DNA of 64,000 bases from Methanohalophilus euhalobius (GTDB lineage: Archaea; Halobacteriota; Methanosarcinia; Methanosarcinales; Methanosarcinaceae), in contig NZ_OBDR01000008.1 of NCBI RefSeq assembly GCF_900215215.1, positions 1 through 64,000 of the forward strand, in the 5' to 3' direction. Both the position numbers and the translations under genes were made by a program. The notes under the pieces were generated by a model that saw only the letters and a program-made list of their open reading frames with translations, was not told the DNA's origin and did no database searches. This document shows, one piece after another, positions 45,135 to 55,138 of the stretch (positions are counted from its first letter, which is position 1; each line of letters starts with the position of its first letter).

Positions 45135-45450
45135 GGGCGGAAACTATCTAAAAATAAGCAGATATTTCAGAATAATTGCCCGGGAAACAGGCTAGTAGAG
45201 TGATAATAAGAACAAATTTTATAGAAGTTCTGGAAGAGGAACGTTGATCAGAATTCTCAAATGAGAATGGATTTATCAGATCCATTCTTTATTTTGAGGA
45301 TATCAGCAATATCCATCACAACCAGGATACCAGTGATCGATTATTTGAGATATCGGCGCAACATCTATTTCTCTGGCATACTGAATTTTTTATGTTGTAT
45401 TGGCATACAAATATATAATATATTAACTATAGTTGCAAATTAGAGTTAAG
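45135..45450. other. intergenic region with several short hairpins
   Basis: No gene seen. Perfect small inverted repeats lie at 45253-45268 (ATTCTC-AAAT-GAGAAT) and 45298-45314 (GGATAT-CAGCA-ATATCC). A TATA-like TATATAATATATTAAC at 45412-45427 probably serves the small membrane gene at 45451. Confidence 0.4.
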
Positions 45451-45657
45451 ATGAACAAGGTTATATCTGAATTTATTATAATTATATCTTCAATTCTATT
45501 TTTAATGTTTACGGTTTTTGCACTATTAGCCATTGAATATTTAATGGGAGGGAGTATGCTTAGCAAAACGTTGCTATCTACTGCTACCTGGACAATGATT
45601 ATCATTGCAGGATCGATGATGCTTGGTGTGCTTTGCTTAGTGTATTATCTAAAGTGA
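45451..45657 (+). CDS. small two-helix membrane protein
   Basis: A 68-residue protein starting MNKVISEFIIIISSILFLMF with two strong hydrophobic segments (IIIISSILFLMFTVFALLA and WTMIIIAGSMMLGVLCLVYY). The ATG at 45451 is preferred over an upstream TTG at 45433. A TATA-like element lies about 30 bases upstream, so the mRNA may have a very short leader. No family recognised. It lies in an IS-scarred region and could be lineage-specific. Confidence 0.55.
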   Translation: MNKVISEFIIIISSILFLMFTVFALLAIEYLMGGSMLSKTLLSTATWTMIIIAGSMMLGVLCLVYYLK

Positions 45658-45810
45658 ACCAATTCTTCTCAGAAAGAGTTTTTTGCAGTGATCGCAATCA
45701 TGAGTTGGCACATACACATTTGTTATTGATTAAATCCAGCACTTTTTTACATCAAAGTACAGCTTCTCAGCATCTACCGGAAGATAAACTTGTTTTTCGT
45801 TGGGAAAGGT

Positions 45811-46005
45811 ATGAAGCAGGAAGCCATCTGGTTTAGCCAAGTGGTAGTTCACACTCTAATACTTACAGTGTACATTATTCTGACATCCATTATTGCAGGC
45901 TATCTTACAGAGATGATAGTGGATGATGAATCAAAATCTTACAGATATAAAAGAAAAGATATGACAATTGATTTTCAAACAGTGGTTAATATTAGATTGT
46001 GCTGA
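45811..46005 (+). CDS. doubtful small membrane ORF
   Basis: An open frame of 64 codons from the ATG at 45811 with one hydrophobic helix (VVVHTLILTVYIILTSIIAGYL) and a charged tail (DDESKSYRYKRKD). An AAAGG motif abuts the ATG too closely for a normal ribosome site. The 150 bases upstream (45658-45810) hold nothing I can assign. It may be a gene fragment. Confidence 0.3.
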   Translation: MKQEAIWFSQVVVHTLILTVYIILTSIIAGYLTEMIVDDESKSYRYKRKDMTIDFQTVVNIRLC

Positions 46006-46013
46006 AACGGAAA

Positions 46014-47885
46014 TCATTTTGGTACAGGTATCGCTAACGTAAAAGTAGTACCCATTCCAGGCTCACTTTCCACCCGTATACTTCCACCATGCATTTTCAC
46101 ATATCTGTTTACAATGGCAAGCCCCAGACCGGTGCCACCATATTTACGGGTGGAAGACGAATCGACCTGTTTAAAGGGATCAAATATGCTTTGGAATTTT
46201 TCATCAGGAATACCTATACCATTATCTGAGATAGATATTTCAATATTATCACCGACAAGCTGGGATGTAATTGTAACTTTACCTTTTTGAGGTGTGAATT
46301 TAATTGCATTGCTGAGTATATTATACATGATTTGTTTGAATTTTACCTTATCAGCAAATATTTCTATATCTTCAGATTCGATGTTGGATGTAAGTTCAAT
46401 ATCTTTTTTATTAGCCATGGGTTGCATCAAGGTTACTACTTCATCCACCGTTTCTGTAAGGTTCATGTTTTCAGGTTCATACCCCATTTTACCCGCTTCT
46501 ATTTTGGAAAGATCAAGAATATCATTGATCAATTTCAACAGATGTTTTCCGCTTTTGAGAACATTGGATATGTATCTGGTCTGGTTTTCATTCAAATCAC
46601 CATGTTTTTTATCTTTCAGGATATTAGAAAAACCAATGATTGAATTAAGAGGTGTCCTTAATTCATGACTCATATTGGCAAGGAATTCTGATTTGGCACG
46701 ATTTGCTTCCTCAGCTGCTACCTTACTTTCCACGAGATGTTTTTCTATTTCCTGGCGAATATCTTCCAGTTCCAGTTTGTAGAGGGCAAAAGAAATGTCA
46801 CCTTTTACTTCTTCAAACAAACCGATTATTTCGCCGTCCTGTGCAAATTCCCGGGATATGGTGGCTGCAATTACACCATATACATTATCCTTGTATTCAA
46901 GTTTAGAAAGCAGGTGTACTGATTTTGTATATTCCTTTGCCGGAGTATGATCGGTATATTGCTCAAATAAGTCATCCACAATAAGCAATTCGTCTTTTTC
47001 TAAAACAGTCCTGATATAATCAGGGGTTTCACCTTTTTCCATTTTTGAGGAAAGGAGTGAATATTTACTAACTCCGCTACTTTCCTCAAAAAGGATTGGC
47101 TTTTGATTATGATCCATCAAACATATACATGCACTGTAAAAACTATGGGATTCAGCGAGGATGTCACAGATACCCTGTACAAGTTTTAATTTATCGTTTT
47201 CTGTTACGATAAGCTGGTTTACATTGCGTATGGATTTTAACACCGAAGTCAGGTACTCAATCCTTTTTTCATTCGTTTTACGTTGAGTGATGTCATTGAT
47301 AATACATATCGTTCTTTCATAGTTTCCATTGGTTTTATTCATACCTGAGGAATTTATGATGACATCAATAAGAGTGCCATCCTTTCTAACCATCTTGTAT
47401 TCTTTACCGTAAGAATAGCCGGTTTCAAGGATTTCCTGAAGGGATTGGGAAGCTTTGCCCAGATAATCCGGATGAATTATCTTTGCCATTGGATAGCCTA
47501 TGATTTCCTTTTTTTTATAACCCAGGAAATTCTGGACCTGGTTGTTGCAGTCAACAATTATGCCATCAGAATCTATAGAGGTAATCAGGTTTGCAGCGGT
47601 TTCAAAGATGGACCTGTATTCCTCTTTGGCTTTTAAGGCCTCTTCGTAGAAGTTGTTGATTTCATTAATGTGGGGTATTACGTAAAATAGAAACAAAAGG
47701 GCGGTTACCAGAACAAAAAGCCATCCTTTATAGGTTTGCAGCAGGCCATATAATCTTATATCAGAAACAAACCATCCCAATGCCATATCTGAAAACAGGA
47801 TCCAAAGACCTGCAAAGACAACATATAACAATGTGGTTGTCAGAACAGCATTTACATCCTTTTTAATCTGTGATGATTCTTTCAT
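46014..47885 (-). CDS. membrane sensor histidine kinase (PAS-GAF-HisKA-HATPase)
   Basis: A 623-residue kinase. Two N-terminal membrane helices (about 14-36 and 53-70) flank a very short external loop. A PAS domain follows (residues about 85-205, with [20 protein letters not shown] and the PAC end [11 protein letters not shown]), then a GAF-like domain (about 225-370). The HisKA phosphoacceptor is His407 ([10 protein letters not shown]), and the ATPase has N box [11 protein letters not shown]1 DNGIGIP and G2 GGTGLGLAI. No response regulator is adjacent; the receiver protein at 6.9 kb is one possible partner in this window. The stimulus is unknown. Confidence 0.93.
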   Translation of the reverse strand: MKESSQIKKDVNAVLTTTLLYVVFAGLWILFSDMALGWFVSDIRLYGLLQTYKGWLFVLVTALLFLFYVIPHINEINNFYEEALKAKEEYRSIFETAANLITSIDSDGIIVDCNNQVQNFLGYKKKEIIGYPMAKIIHPDYLGKASQSLQEILETGYSYGKEYKMVRKDGTLIDVIINSSGMNKTNGNYERTICIINDITQRKTNEKRIEYLTSVLKSIRNVNQLIVTENDKLKLVQGICDILAESHSFYSACICLMDHNQKPILFEESSGVSKYSLLSSKMEKGETPDYIRTVLEKDELLIVDDLFEQYTDHTPAKEYTKSVHLLSKLEYKDNVYGVIAATISREFAQDGEIIGLFEEVKGDISFALYKLELEDIRQEIEKHLVESKVAAEEANRAKSEFLANMSHELRTPLNSIIGFSNILKDKKHGDLNENQTRYISNVLKSGKHLLKLINDILDLSKIEAGKMGYEPENMNLTETVDEVVTLMQPMANKKDIELTSNIESEDIEIFADKVKFKQIMYNILSNAIKFTPQKGKVTITSQLVGDNIEISISDNGIGIPDEKFQSIFDPFKQVDSSSTRKYGGTGLGLAIVNRYVKMHGGSIRVESEPGMGTTFTLAIPVPK

Positions 47886-47962
47886 CTGATTTTAGTACTA
47901 TTACTTCTAACTATAAGGGTATTGGTTCTATAGAAAATTTACCAATCAAAAAGAAATATTAT

Positions 47963-47980
47963 GAGCGGGTGACTCCGCTC
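47963..47980 (-). terminator. hairpin terminator of the surface-protein gene
   Basis: GAGCGG-AGTCAC-CCGCTC forms a perfect 6-bp stem 13 bases after the surface-protein stop codon. On the minus strand it is followed by ATAATATTTCTTTTTG, so it is terminator-like. Confidence 0.55.
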
Positions 47981-47993
47981 ATTTTCAAGACTT

Positions 47994-50900
47994 TTAGTCC
48001 TTCCGCATTATGAGTGCTGCACCTGCAATCAGTGCCACTGCAAAAATGGCGGTAAAGCCGGGTGTCTGAGCATTTTCAGTTTCAGATGCAGGTTCATCTG
48101 TTGTTTCTTCATCTTCAGGTTGCTCGGCAATCGGTTCTTCAATCCCTTCTTTGTATTCATCTCCAACAATGCTGAATACAGAAAATCCGGGAGTCTCGGC
48201 TGTGAAGTGGAGATATTGGTCATCTTCTCTGACCTGATTACTTGGAAGGTCCTGCCACTTTCCATCATGGAATCTGGTCATGCGTATTGTGGAAGGGTCG
48301 ATGTTGTTTTCCTCAACCCATTCTTTGCTGACCTTGAACTCGATCAGGATGTTGTCAGCATTTTCATCAGAGATAGTACCTTCACTGCCAACGGTGATAC
48401 TCATCAACTGGTAGGAATTACCTTTTGGATCATCCACATCATCGGGTTTGTCCTTGAGTGCCTGCACCTTTGCTACAACTGTGCCTTTGTCATCCTTTGC
48501 ATCAAAACTGATTCCAAGTACAGGTCCTTGTCCATCAGAGAAATCATATTTCACATTCGATCCAGCAAGCACACGTTTAATTCCGGAAACTGTACCTTCG
48601 ACATCTTCAGGAGGCATACTTGGACCTACTGAAGAGCGTCCACCGGAACTGCTCTTTTTATAGTCATCTGCTTTGAGAGTATCAGCCCTGATCACGGACA
48701 GGTTGACTGTGTTGTTATAATTACCCAGAACATCAGTGGCGTTTACATTCAGGTAATATGTGTCTTCAGCATCTGTATCCACCATTATGGAATTGTTTAC
48801 CCAGTAGCCACTAACATTTTTGAGAACCGCTTCATCTACTGTATCATTTATACTGGAGACATTGACCACCACTGAGGAGATGCCGGATGTGTCTTTTACC
48901 GAAACGTTCATCTCAAGAGTGTCTCCAACTTTTACCCTTTTCTCCTTTGGAGAAATTGCAGTGACCTCGGGTGTTTTACCATCAGCAGTATAGGTCGACC
49001 AGTGATCTACACTGAAAGTCAATGTACCTTTCTCTGCGTTCCAATCAAGCCCTGAAACCGAGTCACTGGAGGTATTGCCTGCTTCCAGGATTGGCTGGCC
49101 ATCGAGCAGTATGCCCGGCTGGTTTTCGAAGGATCCAAGGCCATACATTGTAAGACTGGTTGAATTATTCAACCTGCTCAGGTTTGCAGAGTCCAGTGTT
49201 GTCTGCGCTGTATCGAAATCTACATATTCCCCGAATTGTTGCAATTTCTGGGCAAACTCAATATCACAGAGATTTACGTATTCCGTGAATTCCAGACTTC
49301 CAATTACATCACCATTACTGTCGTTTGCTTCAAAGGTCAGGTTGCTTACATTGGTAAGATCTTCAATAGTAGTCCAATCTGTAGTATTGGGGTTACCCAG
49401 ACCGGTTATATTTGATTGGGGATTGAAATTCAGCATTACAGGACAGACGGTATTGTTAGCACCTGTAGCTGTTGTGGCATGAATGGAAATATAATAGACA
49501 CCAGTATCATTATCTGGCATAGTATGATTCAGAAGGGTGAATACACCATCACCCTGATGCTCAAATGAAATGGGATTAGTATTTCCAGTTATATTGGAAA
49601 AATCTGCAACTACGCTGGCATCCGATTTATTATCCAGTTTTGTCCACAAACTGATATTCTCCCCACTGTAAGCAAAGGTGAAATTTGCATTTTCAGATCT
49701 GTTAGTGCCATCATTGTTGATGAAAAAGACAGCCGGTGATTCTGTGAATTTAAGAGAAGTCGGCATTACAAGAGGCAAATAGTCGTAATTATTCTCTGCT
49801 TCATGTATTGTGTAAGTATCGTTGGGAGTATCACAAAAACCATCGCCATCAGTATCAGTATTTTCCTGACTAAAACCGGTGCCATCCGGAGTCGCCCAGA
49901 GGTTACCTCCGATATAGTCTCCGCCTGCAATATTGGGACCGAGGGTTTTTGTGGTGTTCCAGTAATTGGTCAGAGTTCCAGAAATGTAAGCATTCCGAAT
50001 ATCATTGTTGAAATAATTATTATAGATATGATTTTCAGAACTTCCACCACTTAAATATATGCCACCACCCCCATTCATTGAGATAGTATTATTGTAGATG
50101 GAGTTATTATACCCTGGATATAAAAAAATTCCATACCGATCATTATTGGACAGGATATTTCCACTCAATTCATTTTTTCCAGATTCATGGATATATATTC
50201 CACATCCATATCCTTGATCTGAATTTATTTCATTGTCCCCATTATTAGAAATATTATTATTGCCAACAAAATTATTAGATGATCCGTATTGCCCGCCCAA
50301 AAGTAGTCCAATTTTGTTATTCAATATAGTGTTATTAACCAGCCTGTTTTCGTGGGAAGAAACAAAATAAACTCCATTGTTGATATTATTTGACACATTG
50401 TTTTGAGTCAAATTGTTGTATTTAGAGTGAGCAATCTTTATTCCATTATTGTTATCCAAAGCTATGTTGTCAATAAGGGTAGTGTTATAAACATATGAAA
50501 TATCTATACCATTATTGTTATTCAAAACTGTGTTATCTATAAGGGTATTATTTTCATTATAGACTCTATCAACATCATACAGAGTAATACCATTTTCAGT
50601 ATTATTAAACACAGTGTTACCAGTCAAAATGCTATCCTGAGGATATTGTAAATAGATACCATTGGAATTGTTATATACAGTGTTATCAGTCAAAGTGCTA
50701 TCCTGAGGATATTGTAAATAGATACCATTGGAATTGTTATATACAGTATTACTGGAAAAATTATTGTCACTGGAAGTATCTTTAGGCGAAGACATATAAA
50801 TTCCATTGCCATCATTGTCTGAAATTGTGTTGGCAGTTATATTGTTAGTAATAGAATTTAGTAGATATATACCACTATATGCGGTCACATCAAAATATCC

Positions 50901-51837
50901 ATTGCCTGAAATTGTGTTGTCAATAAGATTATTAGAATTGCTTCCCTCTAATTTTATTCCATGATAGCCATTGCCTGAAATTGTGTTGGCAGTTATATTG
51001 TTAGTAATAGAATTTAGTAGATATATACCACTAAATTCGTCCCCATCAAAATATCCATTGTCTGAAATATTATTGGCAGTTATATTGTTATTATCACAAT
51101 CATCCATAAGAATGCCATGACCCTCGTTATCTTGAATGATGTTATCAATCAATTTATTATCATTACTTGAAGATTGCAAATAAATTCCAATTCCGGGATT
51201 TTCTGATACATCGTTTCCTGTCAAATTGTTATTGTTGGAATTTGCTAAATAAATCCCATAGTTATTACCAAAAACAATATTATTACTTAGATTGTTGTTT
51301 TCAGAAGAGGCCAGATAAATTCCATAAATCATACTATTATTTGCAATAGTGTTGCCTGTTATGTTATTATTGGAAGAACTACTTAAATATATAGCACTAA
51401 AGTAGTTATCTGGAATTGTGTTATCAGTTAGGTTGCAATAGTTTGCATTATTCAAATAAATGCCTGATGCATAAATACCATTATTACCATTAGCACCACT
51501 AATATTAAATCCATTAATAGTTACACTATCAGATTTTATATCAAAGACAGGATTTTCTGGATCGGCTGCAATGACATGTGTGACAGAAGCACCATTTGCC
51601 GAAGTGATATTCAATAATGATGTGGAAACTTCGATATTCTCAATGTAGGTACCTGAATCCACGAGAATAGTGTCTCCACTACTTGCATTACTCACAGCTG
51701 CCTGTATAGGAGTGGAGGATTCATTGAAAGAGTTGCCATCTTTCCACCATCCAGTGTCGTTCACATTAAGTGTATCTGCACCTGCTGTACCAACCATCAA
51801 AATGGTTAAAATCAGAAGTATTAGGGGGGATTTTCAT
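47994..51837 (-). CDS. giant parallel-beta-helix surface protein with PGF-CTERM anchor; signal peptide frameshifted
   Basis: A ~1280-residue secreted protein. It has an N-terminal DTLNVND domain and some 25-30 NosD/PbH1 rungs (repeats like NGIYL..S..NNLTDNTISNN). Next come two Ig-like segments, a PGF-pre-PGF domain (SGIKRVLAGSNVKYDFSDG, then FHDGKWQDLPSNQ) and a C-terminal PGF-CTERM signal (TPGFTAIFAVALIAGAALIM, then RKD) for archaeosortase processing and lipid anchoring. An ATG with AAGGTG at 51837 opens MKIP, but the six-base C tract (G6 on plus, 51824-51829) shifts the frame. With five C the sequence reads MKIPLILLILTILMVGTAG, a perfect signal peptide. As written, only a TTG at 51800 starts the main frame, without a full signal. 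Confidence 0.85.
50612..50748 (-). repeat. 66-bp tandem repeat inside the beta-helix gene
   Basis: Two nearly identical 66-base units (the second copy begins at about 50678, with only scattered differences) encode 22-residue rungs NGIYLQYPQDS-TLTDNTVYNNS. The unit length equals one beta-helix turn, so gain or loss preserves both reading frame and fold. Confidence 0.85.
50821..51033 (-). repeat. 57-bp perfect repeat pair, 156-bp period
   Basis: An identical 57-base block occurs at 50821-50877 and 50977-51033; similarity extends further around each copy. The translated unit contains SGIYLLNSITNNITANTIS. The period of 156 bases equals 52 codons. It indicates recent duplication or gene conversion within the helix domain. 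Confidence 0.85.
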
Positions 51838-52139
51838 CTGGACACCTTGCTGTTTTAATTAGAATTATGCAAGCCCGGGATTGAAGAGGGGGCTAATTGT
51901 TCATATTATTAATATTTGAGACATAACGTATATAATAATATCTGTCCTATACAAAACATGCTTTGTCTACAAATTACACAAAAATTCTATATTGGCATTC
52001 ATGATGCCTGTTATGATGGGGTATTCTGCAACTATCCTTACCCAAATCCCTTACATGTGTAGCCCAATTGCAGCAGTATAAATATCTCCCTGCCAATCTA
52101 CTCTTCAGGGTTAAAACCTCAAGGAGTGGGAATAAATAA
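51838..52139. other. intergenic region between surface-protein gene and small basic protein gene
   Basis: It is AT-rich. On the minus strand TATTATTATATACG near 51940-51927 is a plausible TATA region for the surface-protein gene. On the plus strand AAGGAGTGGG at 52120-52129 is the ribosome site of the next gene and GTATAAATATCTC at 52076-52088 a likely TATA box. No other gene seen. Confidence 0.45.
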
Positions 52140-52283
52140 ATGATAGAAAAAATTGTACTGTACAAACAGGGGAAAAAGATTGACCCGGCTGTGGTCTTTT
52201 CTGCCATTTTGGACAATAAAGGCAGAGTACGTCGCAACAGGATGTATCGGCTCTATTCGGGCCACGGCTACAACAGGGGGTGA
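52140..52283 (+). CDS. small basic protein (47 aa)
   Basis: The ATG at 52140 follows AAGGAGTGGG and a TATA-like GTATAAATA about 55 bases upstream. The product starts MIEKIVLYKQGKKIDPAVVF and ends YSGHGYNRG; it is strongly basic in the second half (KGRVRRNRMYRLYSGH). Such a tail suggests nucleic-acid contact. There is no membrane segment. No family recognised, but promoter, ribosome site and spacing all look genuine. Confidence 0.6.
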   Translation: MIEKIVLYKQGKKIDPAVVFSAILDNKGRVRRNRMYRLYSGHGYNRG

Positions 52284-52405
52284 GCGAAAAATCTAAAATG
52301 GCCTTTCTACAACCTCCTTCCTGTGTTTTGGATTGTTAAGCTCTTTCAAGGACTTTTTCTTTTTCCGCTGATACCCTTATGTAGCATCAGTACAAATTTC
52401 AGTAC

Positions 52406-53578
52406 ATGAAGCAAACGAACAATTTCCCGGACGTTACTGCAGCCCTTGCAAAAAACCGATGTGAAGCCTACCTCCTTGTTGCCGATTCTTCCAACGCCGA
52501 TATGTATTTTGCCACGAAATTCCGTGCAGGCGACCCTTTCTGTTACATCCAGACCCGCAATGCCAGGGACATGATGCTTATATCGGATATGGAAAAGGGC
52601 AGGGCTCAGAAGGAAAGCAGGATCGAGGAAATCGTGCCTTTAAGTTTCTGCGATTACAAAAAACGCCTCAAGGAAACAGCCGACCCGGGCAGGGCCTACG
52701 GGGAATGTATCGGCCAGTTACTGCAGAAGGAAGGAGTGCGACATGTGGCAGTACCCCGGGATTTCCCCGTTTATACGGCTCAGGTGCTCAAAGAGATGGG
52801 CTTTACCGTCAATCCGATCCAGAGCCCCCTTAGAAAATTGCGTGAGGTCAAGGAAAAGGGGGAGGTCAATCTTATCAGGCAGGTCCAGCAGGCCAACGAA
52901 GAGGCAATGCAGGCAGCCATTGAAACCATCAGGACCGCTGAGATCGAGGACAATAAACTCTTCCTTGAAGGTCAACCCCTGACAGCATCCAGGGTACGCA
53001 GGATTATTGAACATTGCCTGCTTGATCATGACTGTCGGGCCCATGGAACCATTGTGGCCTGTGGCAAGGGTGCAGCCGATCCACACTGGCATGGTGAGGG
53101 ACAGCTGCTGGCAAGCGAGCCCATTGTGATCGACATCTTCCCGCAGCATAAAATGCATCACTACTGTGGCGACATGACCCGTACCGTTACCAGGGGAGAA
53201 ACTACAGAACAATTACAGCAGATGTACGATGCCGTGCTTGCAGCCCAGGAAAAGGCTCTGGGAATGCTTAAACCCGGTGTTGCAGCAAATGATGTGCATC
53301 AAGCGGTCTGTGACGAGTTCGAAGAAAGGGGATATTTCACGGATGCTGAAAAAGGTGAAGGATACATCCACTCCACAGGGCATGGTGTCGGACTGGAAGT
53401 GCATGAAGCACCCTCGATCGGTTTAAGGGAGATACCCCTGCAGCCGGGCAATATCATTACCATTGAACCGGGGCTCTACTACCCACAGATCGGCGGGATA
53501 CGCCTGGAAGACCTGGTCCTGATAACAGAACATGGTTATGAGAACCTGAACACTTTTGAAAAGGAATTTGTAGTATAA
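52406..53578 (+). CDS. M24-family aminopeptidase (Xaa-Pro dipeptidase-like)
   Basis: A 390-residue protein with a creatinase-like N-terminal domain (1-150) and an M24 pita-bread catalytic domain. Metal ligands are visible in VIDIFPQHKMHHYCGDMTRT (two Asp), STGHGVGLEVHE (His), ITIEPGLYYP (Glu) and GIRLEDLVLI (Glu). Family members cleave Xaa-Pro bonds or dipeptides in the cytoplasm. It is 34 bases upstream of the type II methionine aminopeptidase gene, an unusual pairing of two M24 genes. Confidence 0.92.
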   Translation: MKQTNNFPDVTAALAKNRCEAYLLVADSSNADMYFATKFRAGDPFCYIQTRNARDMMLISDMEKGRAQKESRIEEIVPLSFCDYKKRLKETADPGRAYGECIGQLLQKEGVRHVAVPRDFPVYTAQVLKEMGFTVNPIQSPLRKLREVKEKGEVNLIRQVQQANEEAMQAAIETIRTAEIEDNKLFLEGQPLTASRVRRIIEHCLLDHDCRAHGTIVACGKGAADPHWHGEGQLLASEPIVIDIFPQHKMHHYCGDMTRTVTRGETTEQLQQMYDAVLAAQEKALGMLKPGVAANDVHQAVCDEFEERGYFTDAEKGEGYIHSTGHGVGLEVHEAPSIGLREIPLQPGNIITIEPGLYYPQIGGIRLEDLVLITEHGYENLNTFEKEFVV

Positions 53579-53612
53579 ACATTAATCTCCAGAATCATAA
53601 CAGGTGATGAGC

Positions 53613-54503
53613 ATGCAGGATAAAGTTCAGGAAGTCGAGGAGATTCTCGATAAGTATCTAACCGCCGGTAAGATTCTGTCACAGGTACGGGGAGAAGCCG
53701 CGGATAAAATCAAGGTAGGGGCAAAGCTGCTGGATGTAGCCGAGTTTGTGGAACAACGTACAATGGAACTTGGAGGCAAACCCGCTTTCCCCTGCAATCT
53801 TTCACGTAATGACGAAGCCGCCCATGCAACCCCGATGGCAGGGGATACGGAAGTTTTTGGCAAGGACATAGTCAAGCTGGATATGGGAGTACATGTGGAT
53901 GGCTATATTGCCGATGCCGCCCTGACCGTTGACCTTTCAGGAAATAAGGATCTGGCAGATGCTTCCAGAGAGGCACTGGATGCAGCCATAGATACTGTCA
54001 AAAGCGGTGTGAATACTGCAGAGATCGGAGCGGTTATCGAGGATACAATCCGTGACAAGGGATTCAAACCGGTTGCAAATCTCACGGGCCACGGCCTTGC
54101 ACGTTATCAGGCACATACCCCGCCAAGCATACCCAACCGCCATATCGGACAGGGGATGGAACTTCAGGCAGGCGATATCATAGCCATCGAGCCCTTTGCG
54201 ACAGATGGTGCGGGCAAGATCTCAGATGGTAGTTTCACGGAAATCTACCAGTTCATACAGAAAAAGCCCATACGTATGCCTGCAGCCCGCAAACTTCTCA
54301 AGGAACTGAAAGAATACAGCACCCTTCCCTTTGCCAAAAGATGGCTGACCTCTTCCAAAATCGATCTTGCCCTGATGCAACTTGAAAAGGCTGAAATCAT
54401 CACTTCCTTCCCTGTACTGAAAGAGGTGGGCGGAGGAATGGTATCCCAGGCCGAGCACACGCTGATTGTCACTGAAGATGGGTGTGAGATCACTACTCGT
54501 TGA
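53613..54503 (+). CDS. map: methionine aminopeptidase, type II archaeal
   Basis: A 296-residue enzyme removing initiator methionine. Dimetal ligands appear in KLDMGVHVDGYIADAAL (Asp, Asp), GHGLARYQAH (His), IIAIEPFATDG (Glu) and the final QAEHTLIVTEDG (Glu). The ~60-residue helical insertion of type II enzymes (SKIDLALMQLEKAEIITSFP) is present. The ATG at 53613 follows AGGTGAT; two earlier in-frame starts overlap that site. The exported-protein gene starts 10 bases after its stop. Confidence 0.95.
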   Translation: MQDKVQEVEEILDKYLTAGKILSQVRGEAADKIKVGAKLLDVAEFVEQRTMELGGKPAFPCNLSRNDEAAHATPMAGDTEVFGKDIVKLDMGVHVDGYIADAALTVDLSGNKDLADASREALDAAIDTVKSGVNTAEIGAVIEDTIRDKGFKPVANLTGHGLARYQAHTPPSIPNRHIGQGMELQAGDIIAIEPFATDGAGKISDGSFTEIYQFIQKKPIRMPAARKLLKELKEYSTLPFAKRWLTSSKIDLALMQLEKAEIITSFPVLKEVGGGMVSQAEHTLIVTEDGCEITTR

Positions 54504-54513
54504 GGTGTCCGTT

Positions 54514-55125
54514 TTGCGTAAACTTGTGGTTGCAATACCTATCCTGCTTGTACTATTTATTCTGATTATGCCTGCATCTGCCCAGATGACCTGGAGCAAT
54601 CACATAATACTTAAAAACAACATCATGAAATGGAATTACAACGAAAGTTACACAAATTCATCCGCCATTCTTTACAGAGACTACATCGACTCACAATTGG
54701 GAGACGACAGCGGGCTTGTAAACGCCTGGGAAGTATTGAAAATGGATGTCAAAGTGCGCAATTATCTCAAAGGAGAACTGGAAGAGGAGATGGATGTACA
54801 GATCAATGGTTCCTCCGAGAATATCCAGGTAACCGATATCGCAGCACAAATGGGATTTGAAACACTGGGCAACATCAACAAAACAGACAGGATAGACAAC
54901 CGTTACAGTGTCGACTATATTTTTGATACTCCAGTTCTCAATTCCGACACAAACTTTACCTTCAGGGGGCAGAATCAGTCTGAAGTTGTTATCGAACTTG
55001 CTGATACAGTGGAGATAAATTCTACAGCAGGAATGGAGAATGTTATTGTTTCAGAAGGAGAAAATACTACTTTTGTGAGGGGCAATATAGGGAATACATC
55101 GTATTTTTCCCTTTACACTGAATAA
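54514..55125 (+). CDS. exported protein of unknown function
   Basis: A 203-residue product with an N-terminal signal peptide (LRKLVVAIPILLVLFILIMP, then ASA with cleavage after it) and a mature part rich in Asn/Thr/Ser with several N-glycosylation sequons (NES, NSS, NGS, NKT, NQS, NTS). No C-terminal anchor is visible, so it is secreted or envelope-associated. The TTG at 54514 is chosen: GAGGTG lies at correct spacing, and earlier frames overlap map. No family recognised. It lies inside the map-DUF1805 operon. Confidence 0.75.
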   Translation: MRKLVVAIPILLVLFILIMPASAQMTWSNHIILKNNIMKWNYNESYTNSSAILYRDYIDSQLGDDSGLVNAWEVLKMDVKVRNYLKGELEEEMDVQINGSSENIQVTDIAAQMGFETLGNINKTDRIDNRYSVDYIFDTPVLNSDTNFTFRGQNQSEVVIELADTVEINSTAGMENVIVSEGENTTFVRGNIGNTSYFSLYTE

Positions 55126-55138
55126 TCAGGTGAGCAAA

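Noticed and set aside
47994-51800. Beta-helix repeats as a CRISPR-like array
   Set aside because: The repeats are coding, in frame, unequal in length and diverged; there are no constant direct repeats with unique spacers. No CRISPR array was seen anywhere in the window.
51974-52237. Minus-strand 87-codon ORF opposite the small basic protein
   Set aside because: It lacks a ribosome site and runs antisense through the promoter and coding region of the 52140 gene.
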